Positions 1-6,677 of a DNA stretch of 11,331 bases are shown here, piece by piece. The DNA is from Candidatus Glassiibacteriota bacterium (GTDB lineage Bacteria; Gemmatimonadota; Glassbacteria; GWA2-58-10): NCBI GenBank assembly GCA_016934095.1, contig JAFGTO010000531.1, forward strand, positions 1 through 11,331, given 5' to 3'. Position 1 is the first letter of the stretch. The number at the start of each line of letters is the position of its first letter. A program made the translations under genes and the position numbers. The notes beneath the pieces were generated by a model, which saw nothing but the letters and a program-made list of their open reading frames with translations, was not told where the DNA came from and did no database searches.

Positions 1-211
1 GCCGGGGATCACCAAGGTCGACACTCAGGCAGGCGAGCGGGGGGAAGGCGGCGGCCTGCTGCTCCTGGATGTCGAGTGCGAGCTGGGAGCGGACAGGCGC
101 GGGCTGCTTTCCCGGACCGTGGTCGAGTCTGGTGCGGAACTGCTGGAGCTCAGGGCCCAGACCATGACCCTGGAGGAGATATTCATCCAGATCACCTCCC
201 GCGACCATTAG
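1..211 (+). CDS. ABC transporter ATP-binding protein, C-terminal fragment (GldA-like)
   Basis: Only the last 69 codons are in the window (codons start at base 2; stop TAG at 209-211). The fragment ends TLEEIFIQIT-SRDH. The 'sLEeiFi.it' ending is what ATPases of ABC-2-type exporters commonly show after the nucleotide-binding domain, in the small C-terminal accessory region. No Walker A, signature or Walker B motif is visible because that part lies upstream of the window. The next gene is an ABC-2 permease of GldF type, followed by a GldG-type protein, so the natural reading is the ATPase that powers this exporter, on the cytoplasmic face of the membrane. The family call rests on the tail motif and the neighbours. 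The GldA assignment is an inference, since many ABC-2 ATPases share this ending. Confidence 0.75.
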   Translation, partial: PGITKVDTQAGERGEGGGLLLLDVECELGADRRGLLSRTVVESGAELLELRAQTMTLEEIFIQITSRDH

Positions 212-227
212 GCCAGCAGGGATAAGC

Positions 228-256
228 GGCCCCGGGAGGATGCCCGGTGCCTTTTT
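228..256 (+). terminator. Terminator-like hairpin with T5 tract between ATPase and permease genes
   Basis: Bases 232-236 (CCGGG) pair with 243-247 (CCCGG) around a six-base loop. The stem continues after one mismatch (231/248) with three more pairs, 228-230 with 249-251. Five T residues follow at 252-256. This has the form of a short intrinsic terminator. It lies inside what otherwise looks like one transcription unit, so it could attenuate permease expression relative to the ATPase. The stem is short and the T run is broken by CC, so read-through is likely. Confidence 0.35.
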
Positions 257-283
257 CCACATTCGTTATCAAAAGGAAGGGTC

Positions 284-1063
284 ATGCGCAATATTCTTTC
301 GATCTTCTGGCGGGAATATAAATCCTATTTCGTCAGCCCCATCGCCTACGTGGTCATCGGCGTATTCATCTTTCTGGTCGCCAACCGCTTTGTCTTCAGG
401 TTCAACCAGTTCGTCCAGGACACTTTCATGGGTATCAGCCAGGCGGTGCAGGCTGGAGATGCGGTCCCCAAGTACAGTATCAACGATTCGGTGATCCGCT
501 ACGTGTTCCAGCAAATCCGGACCGTCAGCCTGTTCCTGCTGCCGATGATAACCATGCGCCTGCTGGCCGAGGAAAGAAAGAGCGGCACCGTGGAGCTGCT
601 GCTGACCAGCCCGCTGACCATAGTCCAGCTGGTGCTCGGCAAGTTCCTGGCGGGTTTCGGCCTGTTCATCACCATGGTGGTCCCGACCGTGGCGATGCAC
701 TTCTTCCTTTTCACTTACGGCAATCCCGACCTGGGGCCGATCATCACCAGTTATGCGGGGATACTGCTTTTCGGGGCGGCGGTGATCTCGGTGGGGCTGC
801 TGATCAGCTCCCTGACCGAGAACCAGATCATCGCGGGTGCACTTACTTTCGGTGCCTTTCTTTTCCTCTGGATCATGGGGCGGATCGGCGATACGACTTA
901 CACGGTCTGGAGCAAGGTGGCCAATTACCTTTCGATAACCTCGCATTACAACAATTTCGCCATGGGAGTGGTTGATTCGCGGGACGTGATTTTCTATGTC
1001 TCGTTCACCTTCATCGGCCTGTTTCTCACCTATCAATCCATAGCTTCTCTGCGCTGGAGGTGA
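284..1063 (+). CDS. gldF: ABC-2 type transporter permease (GldF-like)
   Basis: Encodes a 259-residue integral membrane protein, the usual size for GldF-type permeases. The start ATG at 284 follows an AAGGAAGGG ribosome binding site at about 274-282. Hydrophobic segments lie near residues 18-36, 80-92, 116-144, 155-176, 181-199 and 233-253, giving about six membrane passes. The cytoplasmic loop at residues 91-110 carries the hallmark 'MRLLAEERKSGTVELLLTSP', which in the ABC-2 permease family couples to the ATPase. In gliding Bacteroidota, GldF pairs with GldA and GldG. The same trio also occurs widely in non-gliding bacteria, where the substrate is unknown. Here it follows an ABC ATPase and precedes a GldG-type gene by 10 bases, consistent with one exporter complex in the inner membrane. 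The family is certain; a role in gliding is not implied. Confidence 0.9.
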   Translation: MRNILSIFWREYKSYFVSPIAYVVIGVFIFLVANRFVFRFNQFVQDTFMGISQAVQAGDAVPKYSINDSVIRYVFQQIRTVSLFLLPMITMRLLAEERKSGTVELLLTSPLTIVQLVLGKFLAGFGLFITMVVPTVAMHFFLFTYGNPDLGPIITSYAGILLFGAAVISVGLLISSLTENQIIAGALTFGAFLFLWIMGRIGDTTYTVWSKVANYLSITSHYNNFAMGVVDSRDVIFYVSFTFIGLFLTYQSIASLRWR

Positions 1064-1073
1064 GGATAATTAA

Positions 1074-2762
1074 ATGAGACAAAAAATCAGAATATTTGGC
1101 TACACCAGCCCGCTGATCATTATCCTGGGTCTGGGGGTCTATTATATCAACGGGCTGTGGGACCTGCTCTCGGTGGGGATCTCCGTGCTCGGGATCATTG
1201 GGGCCGCGGTTTACCTGGTGTTATGTTTCGATGAGGTCCGCCAGTTGTTCAGCCTGCGGAGCTTCCGCTCGGGCACGAACGCCATGCTGATTGTCTGCCT
1301 GGTGTTGGGCCTGGTGGCGCTGGTCAACATAATCGGCTTCCGGCACTTCGCCTGGAAAGACATCACCGTGGCCAAAAAATTCGAGTTGAGCCCCCTGACC
1401 ATGACTATCCTCGACCAGATCTCCGAGCTTAAGCGGGACATCTATATTACCGCTTTTTTCTGGCGCGAGATCGACCGCAACCTGAGCGTGGAGCAGAACA
1501 GCCGTCTGATCCGGCAGAACCAGATGCGGGAAGCCAGGCTGCGCGACCTGCTAGCTGTCTACAGCGGGGTGAACCCACACATCAATTACCGTTTTATCGA
1601 CCCGAACCGGGAGCCGATGCTGGCAAGACAGTACAACACCCAGCGCTATTACAACAATGTGGCAATCGTGGAATGCGGCGAGCGTATGGAGATGGTCCCC
1701 GATGTCTCGACCGAGGAGCAGGTGACCAACACTTTGATCAAGGTGCTCAGCGGTGAGATAAAGCGGGTTTATTTCCTGGAGGGCCACCAGGAGAGGGGTG
1801 CGGATGACGGCAGCGGTGAGGGCTGCCTGATGGCCGCCACAGGGATCCGCGACCAGTCTTATGACGTGGTGGGACTGAACCTGCTGGAAGCCGGCGGGGT
1901 GCCCGCGGACTGCCGGGCACTGGTGATACCCGGGCCGCGCAAGGAGCTGCTGCCCGACGAGGTGCGGCTGATAGACGATTACCTGGAGGATGGTGGCCGG
2001 GTGCTGGTCTGCCTGGACCCGGAGTATAACACCGGCCTGGAGGAATGGCTGCTCGGCTGGGGGGTGCAGGCGGGCGACAACATGGTGATAGACAACTCCA
2101 CCGCCGGGGTCCGCCAGGGTGCAGGACCCGAGGAGCCGCTGCTTTACAGCTACGATGAGGAGCACCCCATCACCGCCCGGCTGATGAAGGCTTTTACCTC
2201 GATGCCCACGGTGCGCTCGGTCGGACTGGTGGAGGAGCCGCGGGAAGAACTCGAACTCACCGTGCTGGCCCGCACCAGCGAAAACAGCTGGGGCGAGACC
2301 AAGCTCTCCTCGCTGGCCGTTAAAAACCCTACTTTCGACCCCGAGGACCTGAGCGGGCCGGTGCCCGTGGCGGTGGCCATGCTCAAGAAGCTTCTCGAAA
2401 AGAAACCGGGCATCCAAGAGGTTTACTCCGGGCCGGGCGGCAGGGCTCCCAGCCAGGAAGAATTGCAGAAGATGCGGCTCGAACAGAGTCAGCGCAGGGC
2501 CGAGCTGGTGGTTTTCGGCGACAGCCGCTTTGCTTCCAACGACTATTTCAGGTACGGCGGCAACCGCGACCTGTTTCTCAATGCAGTCAACTGGCTGATC
2601 GGCGATGAGAGGCTGATTACTATCAGGCCGAAAGACCCCGAGGACCAGACTGTTTATATCACCCGCCGCCAGAGCAAGCGCATGGCCCTGGTGCTCCAGT
2701 ACCTGCTTACTTCGGTGGTCCTGCTCTTCGGCGCCTGGGTCTGGATAATGCGCAGGAGGTAA
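1074..2762 (+). CDS. gldG: GldG-like ABC transporter auxiliary membrane protein
   Basis: A 562-residue protein of the GldG / ABC-type uncharacterised transport auxiliary family (Pfam ABC_transp_aux by recognition). Three hydrophobic segments lie at about residues 11-26, 30-51 and 69-88. A large extracytoplasmic domain follows, then a final membrane helix at about 538-558 ending in MRRR. The segment WKDITVAKKFELSPLT (94-109) matches the conserved region just after the membrane part of GldG. Other family-like stretches are VYFLEGHQE (232-240), LDPE (314-317) and FGDSRFASN (481-489), which give the domain an amidotransferase- or Rossmann-like appearance. It starts 10 bases after gldF, with GGAGGTGAGG at 1056-1065 overlapping the gldF stop as a plausible ribosome binding site. 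It probably acts with the permease as the periplasmic part of the exporter. The substrate is unknown. Confidence 0.87.
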   Translation: MRQKIRIFGYTSPLIIILGLGVYYINGLWDLLSVGISVLGIIGAAVYLVLCFDEVRQLFSLRSFRSGTNAMLIVCLVLGLVALVNIIGFRHFAWKDITVAKKFELSPLTMTILDQISELKRDIYITAFFWREIDRNLSVEQNSRLIRQNQMREARLRDLLAVYSGVNPHINYRFIDPNREPMLARQYNTQRYYNNVAIVECGERMEMVPDVSTEEQVTNTLIKVLSGEIKRVYFLEGHQERGADDGSGEGCLMAATGIRDQSYDVVGLNLLEAGGVPADCRALVIPGPRKELLPDEVRLIDDYLEDGGRVLVCLDPEYNTGLEEWLLGWGVQAGDNMVIDNSTAGVRQGAGPEEPLLYSYDEEHPITARLMKAFTSMPTVRSVGLVEEPREELELTVLARTSENSWGETKLSSLAVKNPTFDPEDLSGPVPVAVAMLKKLLEKKPGIQEVYSGPGGRAPSQEELQKMRLEQSQRRAELVVFGDSRFASNDYFRYGGNRDLFLNAVNWLIGDERLITIRPKDPEDQTVYITRRQSKRMALVLQYLLTSVVLLFGAWVWIMRRR

Positions 2763-2834
2763 TACTGCAGGCGACAGCACCCCGGAAAAGAGCTTTTTAC
2801 CGATCACCACCCGACAAAGGGGAAATTTGAGACC

Positions 2835-4205
2835 ATGAACTGGAAAATCATCCTGGTGTTACTGGTTGTCTGCCTGGGGCTTGGAGCTTACCTGTACCTG
2901 GAGATGGGTTCCGAAGCTTCCCGGCCTGCCGGCAAAAAGCAGGTCGAGTACCTGATGTCTTACGATCAGGACCGGGTCGAGGGATTGAGGGTGTTCTTTC
3001 TCGACACCCTCTTCCAGGTAAAAAGGAGCGGATCGGAGTGGGAGATGGTCGAGCCGCAGGCCGGGACTCACGCCGACTCGGCCCAGGTAAACCACCTGCT
3101 CAGGACCCTTACCAGGATCCCGGTGCTCCGCAGCATTTCTACCGATTCGGTGAGCCTTGCGCAGTTGTACCTCGACCGGCCCGCGGTTTATTTTACGGTC
3201 TACCTGCAGGGAGGGGACAGCAGCACAGTGGGTTTCGGGCTCTGGAACCCGACAACGGACAACCTGTATGCCCGCCGGGACCATGAGGACCGTGTTCTGC
3301 TGACCGCCAAAGAAATGGGCCCCATGCTTTATGTGGGCTCCGCCCTGATCCGAAGCAAGCAGCTTATCTCCGTGGCCCCTCACCAGGTGAGCCGGATCAG
3401 GCTCCTCGGGCGGCAGGGCCTGGAATCGGCGCTGGACCGGGATCCCGAAACCGGGGAATGGGCAGTCCGGCCGGCAAAGGTAATTTCCCGCGCCGACAAA
3501 CACCGTGTCCTGGAGGCGCTGAAGATGTTTTACGGGGACCAGGTCCGCGAGTTTCTCGGTCCCCGGGCCGGGGAAGGCACTGCTACCGGCCTGAGCAGGC
3601 CGGTCCGCCGGCTGGTGGTTGCCGGCGGGAGGGGCGACAGCATAGTGGTTTCGTTCGGCGACCCTCAGCGAGGCAGGGAATACCTGCGCTGGGCCGCTTC
3701 GAGTATCTACCCGGACAACCTGCTGCTGGTCGACACCAAGCTGGTGGACAAGCTCGGCGTACTGCTGCCCGACAGCATAGTGGATTTGCACATAACCGAT
3801 TTCGACCGGGAGGGCCTGGACCGGATCGAGCTGGTTTACGACACCGATAAGATAGTTCTGGCTGCGGAGCTGGACACCCTCTGGCGGATTGTCGAGCCTG
3901 AGGAGGCTCACTGCAGGTTCTGGCAGGTGGAGCGCCTGCTGACCCATGCCGATACCATGCAGGCCTACAGGATCCTCCCCCCGGGTGGCGGCAGGGGATT
4001 CGAGCGGCCGCAGCTCGAGATGACCATTTCAGCCGGTTCGAAGGCGGTTGCCAGGATTCTGATCGGAAATTACAAAGCCGACAGTCTCTACATGCGTGAT
4101 GAGCTGCGGGGGATTGATTTTCTGGCTCCTTCGAGCGAGCTGGAAAGGCTGAGCTTCACCCTCAAGGATTTAGCCGATGTGCAGCTTCGACACGTGGTTG
4201 AATAG
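2835..4205 (+). CDS. DUF4340 domain-containing membrane-anchored protein
   Basis: A 456-residue protein with one N-terminal hydrophobic segment (residues 4-21), read as an uncleaved anchor, and the rest extracytoplasmic. The body holds about three related blocks, starting near residues 46, 185 and 328. Each has a 'V..I.L......L.R....W...P' strand pattern followed by a helical stretch (for example ADSAQVNHLL, ADKHRVLEAL, CRFWQVERLL). This is the repeated pattern of DUF4340. Such proteins are known to be encoded next to GldF/GldG-type genes, often as the fourth gene of the module, and are thought to work with the transporter. The 72-base gap from gldG contains no clear promoter or terminator. 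An AAAGGGGA motif lies about 10 bases before the ATG. The biochemical function is unknown, and the family assignment is by pattern recognition. Confidence 0.8.
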   Translation: MNWKIILVLLVVCLGLGAYLYLEMGSEASRPAGKKQVEYLMSYDQDRVEGLRVFFLDTLFQVKRSGSEWEMVEPQAGTHADSAQVNHLLRTLTRIPVLRSISTDSVSLAQLYLDRPAVYFTVYLQGGDSSTVGFGLWNPTTDNLYARRDHEDRVLLTAKEMGPMLYVGSALIRSKQLISVAPHQVSRIRLLGRQGLESALDRDPETGEWAVRPAKVISRADKHRVLEALKMFYGDQVREFLGPRAGEGTATGLSRPVRRLVVAGGRGDSIVVSFGDPQRGREYLRWAASSIYPDNLLLVDTKLVDKLGVLLPDSIVDLHITDFDREGLDRIELVYDTDKIVLAAELDTLWRIVEPEEAHCRFWQVERLLTHADTMQAYRILPPGGGRGFERPQLEMTISAGSKAVARILIGNYKADSLYMRDELRGIDFLAPSSELERLSFTLKDLADVQLRHVVE

Positions 4206-5289
4206 AAAAAAACCTCACCGGCCGGGTCCCGGCAGGGCAGTCCTGGCGGGCCGGGCAGGGCCGGTGGCTGAGAATCCTGCAGCAAGATCCCTGGTCAGGC
4301 GGCTGGTTTTTTCCGCACTGCTGGCCGGTGCGGTGCCGTTGATGGCCGCGCCGCAGGTGGATGCGGGCCTCGACACCACCAGCATCCTGATCGGGGAACC
4401 CCTCTGGCTCACCCTGACAGTCAGCGCCGGGCCAGGCGAGACAGTCCGTTTCCCGGACGTGGCCGCCAGCCTGGACACATTCGAGCTCCTCTCCAGCACC
4501 GCTGTGGAGCGGTTGGAATCCGGCGACGGTTCCACGGTCCAGCGGCGCAGGTTCAAGCTGACCACCTTCGAGACTGGCCTGCAGACCATCCCCCGCCTCC
4601 AGTTCGTGGCCATGGGCAGCGACGGCTCGGTGGATACCCTCTACACCGGCGAGATAAAAGTGCAGGTGGTCAGCCTGCTGGCGGACTCCAGCCAGACCGA
4701 GGTCCGGCCCCTCAAAGCCCTGGTCCCTGCAGCCAGGCTCTGGCACCGGCTGGCGCTCTGGGCCGCGGCCGTGCTGCTGCGGGTGGTCCTGCCGCTGGTT
4801 ATTGCCTGGCGCCGGTACCTGGCCCGCAGGGCGGCCCGCCTGCTGGAGGCCGTCAGGCCTGCCGTGCCCTCCCGGCCGGCCCACCTGGTGGCCCTGGAAG
4901 AGCTGGACCGCATCAAGTCGCTGGGCCTGATAGAAAAAGGCGAGATCAAGCTGTTCCACGAGCTGGTCTCGGCCGCGGTCCGCACTTACCTCGAGGGTCG
5001 CTTCGGGGTGGATGCCCTGGAGATGACCACTTGGGAGGTGCTGGCCGCCCTCGAGGACAAACTGCCTGCGGAGGGCCGGGTATTCGGCCGCTTCCGGGAC
5101 TTCCTGGAGGCCTGCGACCTGGTGAAATTCGCCAAGTACAAGCCGCCGCTGGTGGAGATTAACTCGGTTTTCAACCTGGCCTACGACCTGGTGGAGAGCA
5201 CCCGCAGGGCCGAGGCCGTGCCGCCCGGTCCGCCTGAGGAGGTCCTGGCCGCAGCGGCTGCGGAAGGATCGGGAGGGACAACGAAGTGA
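4177..5289 (+). CDS. DUF4381/BatD-like membrane protein upstream of batA
   Basis: A 370-residue protein that overlaps the end of the DUF4340 gene by 29 bases. AAGGA at 4164-4168, eight bases upstream, supports the ATG at 4177. This gives a 36-residue Arg/Pro-rich stretch before a signal-like hydrophobic segment (about 41-57, ending MAAPQ). A GTG at 4264 (residue 30) is the alternative start and would leave a more normal signal peptide. Residues 60-168 form a beta-rich domain opening with 'DAGLDTTSILIGEPLWLTLTV', which resembles the repeats of BatD. A membrane helix follows at about 190-212. The cytoplasmic tail (about 235-340) has 'KLFHELVSAAVRTYLEGRFGV' and 'MTTWEVLAAL', typical of DUF4381 and BatD C-termini. 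Genes of this type commonly precede batA. Its last four bases overlap the batA start, implying translational coupling. It is likely a structural partner in the Bat membrane assembly; no enzymatic motif is seen. Confidence 0.75.
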   Translation: MCSFDTWLNRKKPHRPGPGRAVLAGRAGPVAENPAARSLVRRLVFSALLAGAVPLMAAPQVDAGLDTTSILIGEPLWLTLTVSAGPGETVRFPDVAASLDTFELLSSTAVERLESGDGSTVQRRRFKLTTFETGLQTIPRLQFVAMGSDGSVDTLYTGEIKVQVVSLLADSSQTEVRPLKALVPAARLWHRLALWAAAVLLRVVLPLVIAWRRYLARRAARLLEAVRPAVPSRPAHLVALEELDRIKSLGLIEKGEIKLFHELVSAAVRTYLEGRFGVDALEMTTWEVLAALEDKLPAEGRVFGRFRDFLEACDLVKFAKYKPPLVEINSVFNLAYDLVESTRRAEAVPPGPPEEVLAAAAAEGSGGTTK

Positions 5290-6284
5290 GCAGAGAGTTC
5301 GCCAGCGCCGATTTTCTTTACCTGCTGTTCGTCCTGGTACCGCTGGTCTGGGTTTATCTCCGCTGGCGGGCCGGGCGGAGGCGCAGCCTGAGCTTCCCCG
5401 ACCTGGCAACCGCCTCGCGGGTGAATACCGGCAGCGCCCGTTACCGGCCGCACCTCCCCTTTGCCTTGAGAGTGCTGGCCCTGACCCTGATCATAGTCGC
5501 CCTGGCCCGGCCGCGCAGCGGCTCAACTCTCGAGGAGACCTCCAGCGAGGGGATCGACATCGTGCTGACGGTGGATATCTCGACCAGCATGTTGGCCCAG
5601 GACCTGAAGAGGGGCAGCGACCGTCTGGACGTGGTGAAAGAAGTGGTGAGCGATTTTATCGGCAGGCGGCAGCACGACCGGATGGGCCTGGTGGCTTTCG
5701 CCGCCCAGGCAGCGACCCGCTGCCCGCCGACCCTGGACTACCGCGTGCTGGAAAGCCAGCTTGACGGCCTGGAGATCGGCCAGATCGAGGACGGCACGGC
5801 GATCGGCGTGGCCCTGGCCAGCAGCGTCAACCGGCTGCGCAAATCCAAGGCCAAAAGCCGGGTGATCGTGCTGCTGACCGATGGTGTCAACAACCGCGGG
5901 GCGATCGACCCGGTAACCGCGGCCAGGGTGGCCGAGGCCGAGTCGGTGAAAGTCTACACCATCGGGGCAGGCACCAGGGGGACCGCCCCGATCCCGGTCA
6001 AAGACGCTTTCGGCCGCACCCGCTATGTCAACCAGCAGGTGGAGATCGATGAGGAAGTGCTGAAACAGATCGCCGGGATCACCGGCGGGAAATATTTCCG
6101 GGCCACCGCAGCAAGAGAGCTGGAGGAAATCTACCGGGAGATCGACTCCCTGGAAAAGACCCGGATCGAGGTCCGCCAGTACAAGCGCTACCGCGAGCTG
6201 TTTGTCCTGCTGCTGCTGCCGGTCCTCGGGCTGGTCCTGCTGGAGCAGGCGCTGGCGGAGACCAAATGCAGGACCCTGCCCTAG
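5286..6284 (+). CDS. batA: BatA, VWA-domain membrane protein
   Basis: A 332-residue protein of normal BatA length. The GTG start at 5286 overlaps the upstream stop codon (GTGA) and has GGGAGGG at about 5270-5277 as ribosome binding site. Two N-terminal membrane helices (about 8-25 and 57-74) precede a von Willebrand factor A domain (about 90-290). A final helix follows at about 304-322. The MIDAS metal site is intact: DISTS with D97, S99 and S101, then T171 in EDGTAI, and D199 in LLTDG. The segments 'APIPVKDAFG' and 'ITGGKYFRA' are characteristic of BatA/BatB. The VWA domain should face the periplasm and bind a divalent metal, mediating protein-protein contacts. The only close paralogue in the window is BatB. 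The separation from batB by 393 bases is unusual for this operon. Confidence 0.93.
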   Translation: MSREFASADFLYLLFVLVPLVWVYLRWRAGRRRSLSFPDLATASRVNTGSARYRPHLPFALRVLALTLIIVALARPRSGSTLEETSSEGIDIVLTVDISTSMLAQDLKRGSDRLDVVKEVVSDFIGRRQHDRMGLVAFAAQAATRCPPTLDYRVLESQLDGLEIGQIEDGTAIGVALASSVNRLRKSKAKSRVIVLLTDGVNNRGAIDPVTAARVAEAESVKVYTIGAGTRGTAPIPVKDAFGRTRYVNQQVEIDEEVLKQIAGITGGKYFRATAARELEEIYREIDSLEKTRIEVRQYKRYRELFVLLLLPVLGLVLLEQALAETKCRTLP

Positions 6285-6316
6285 CCGGGCCATCACCGGG
6301 GGAGCCGGCCGGTGGG

Positions 6317-6405
6317 GGCGCGGGCTGGCATCCTTTTTGCCCTCCTCCCGCCGCTCGGTTTATCCGAATGCCGGTGCCAAAGCAAAAAGGATGCCAGCCC
6401 GCGCC
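6317..6405. repeat. 24-bp perfect inverted repeat enclosing a 41-base spacer (REP/MITE-like)
   Basis: Bases 6317-6340 are the exact reverse complement of 6382-6405. The arm contains GGCTGGCATCCTTTTTGC and its partner GCAAAAAGGATGCCAGCC. The 41-base spacer (6341-6381) holds a nested small hairpin, TCGG (6355-6358) with CCGA (6364-6367). A separate six-base pair of arms, CACCGG (6294-6299) and CCGGTG (6309-6314), lies just upstream. Perfect 24-base arms are far beyond chance in non-coding DNA and suggest a palindromic intergenic repeat or a small non-autonomous mobile element. In RNA it would fold into one long stem. There is no T run after the 3' arm, so it is not a standard intrinsic terminator. 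No clear target-site duplication is seen. Confidence 0.85.
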
Positions 6406-6487
6406 TGACAAAGCACAGGGCTTACTCGTTGCTAAGATTTATGAATGATCCGGGATCAACAGGTTGAATTGAACGCCCGAGCGCATT

Positions 6488-6508
6488 CCTCGCGGCTTGC
6501 CGCTGAGG
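6488..6508 (+). repeat. Hairpin with CTTG tetraloop (first of two)
   Basis: CCTC-GCGG (6488-6495) pairs with CCGC-(T)-GAGG (6500-6508) around the loop CTTG (6496-6499), with one bulged T at 6504. The loop closed by G-C fits the known stable G(CUUG)C RNA tetraloop. No T tract follows. It may be a leader structure of the batB transcript or part of an intergenic repeat. Confidence 0.6.
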
Positions 6509-6550
6509 TCAAGCGAGCGAATATAAATAATCAAAAGTTGCTTGACAATC

Positions 6551-6584
6551 GAAGATTCTCCGCAGCTTGCTGCGGGGAGTCTTC
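6551..6584 (+). repeat. 15-bp hairpin with CTTG tetraloop upstream of batB (second of two)
   Basis: Bases 6551-6565 pair with 6570-6584 over fifteen positions with no mismatch; two of the pairs are G-U when read as + strand RNA (6556/6579 and 6559/6576). The loop is CTTG (6566-6569), as in the hairpin at 6488-6508. The G-U pairs fall in the + strand RNA reading, which favours a structure made in the direction of batB. The bases after the stem are AATCCAGCTTG, not a T run, so termination is doubtful. RNA protection, processing or a repeat-element origin are all possible. Confidence 0.7.
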
Positions 6585-6677
6585 AATCCAGCTTGTTATT
6601 TCCTGGTTTATAAAGTAACCGGTTTCTCCTGTCTATGATGTAAAATCAGTATCAAAGATTCGTTTCCTGAAGGAATT

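Larger units (their letters stand above)
6285..6677. other. 393-base gene-free segment between batA and batB
   Basis: No credible coding sequence is seen; short open frames here lack ribosome binding sites and family resemblance. The left part (6285-6405) is GC-rich and largely palindromic. The right part (about 6406-6677) is clearly richer in A and T than the surrounding genes. It contains two stable hairpins with CTTG loops, a small GATC-CGG-GATC palindrome at 6447-6457, and the batB ribosome binding site. A TTGACA hexamer occurs at 6542-6547 but has no -10 box at suitable spacing. TATAAA (6609-6614) and TATGAT (6634-6639) occur near batB but lack good -35 partners. The segment could contain an inserted repeat element, an RNA processing site or a secondary promoter. 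Confidence 0.7.

Noticed and set aside
1551..2810. Long open frame on the minus strand opposite gldG
   Set aside because: It lies wholly across a clear GldG-type gene, has a His/Gln/Val-rich composition typical of reverse-strand reading of GC-rich genes, and shows no recognisable domain. The same holds for 269-1036, 2859-3947, 4162-5409, 5523-6296 and 7597-8625 on the minus strand.
6202..6448. Short + strand open frames at the end of batA and into the palindrome
   Set aside because: They are shifted frames of batA running into the inverted repeat, Cys/Ser/Arg- or Pro/Gly-rich, with no ribosome binding site and no family resemblance.
6542..6547. Perfect TTGACA as the -35 box of a batB promoter
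   Set aside because: At 16-18 base spacing the sequence is AGCTTG/GCTTGC/CTTGCT, inside the hairpin stem and loop, with no resemblance to a -10 box. The later TATAAA and TATGAT lack matching -35 boxes.
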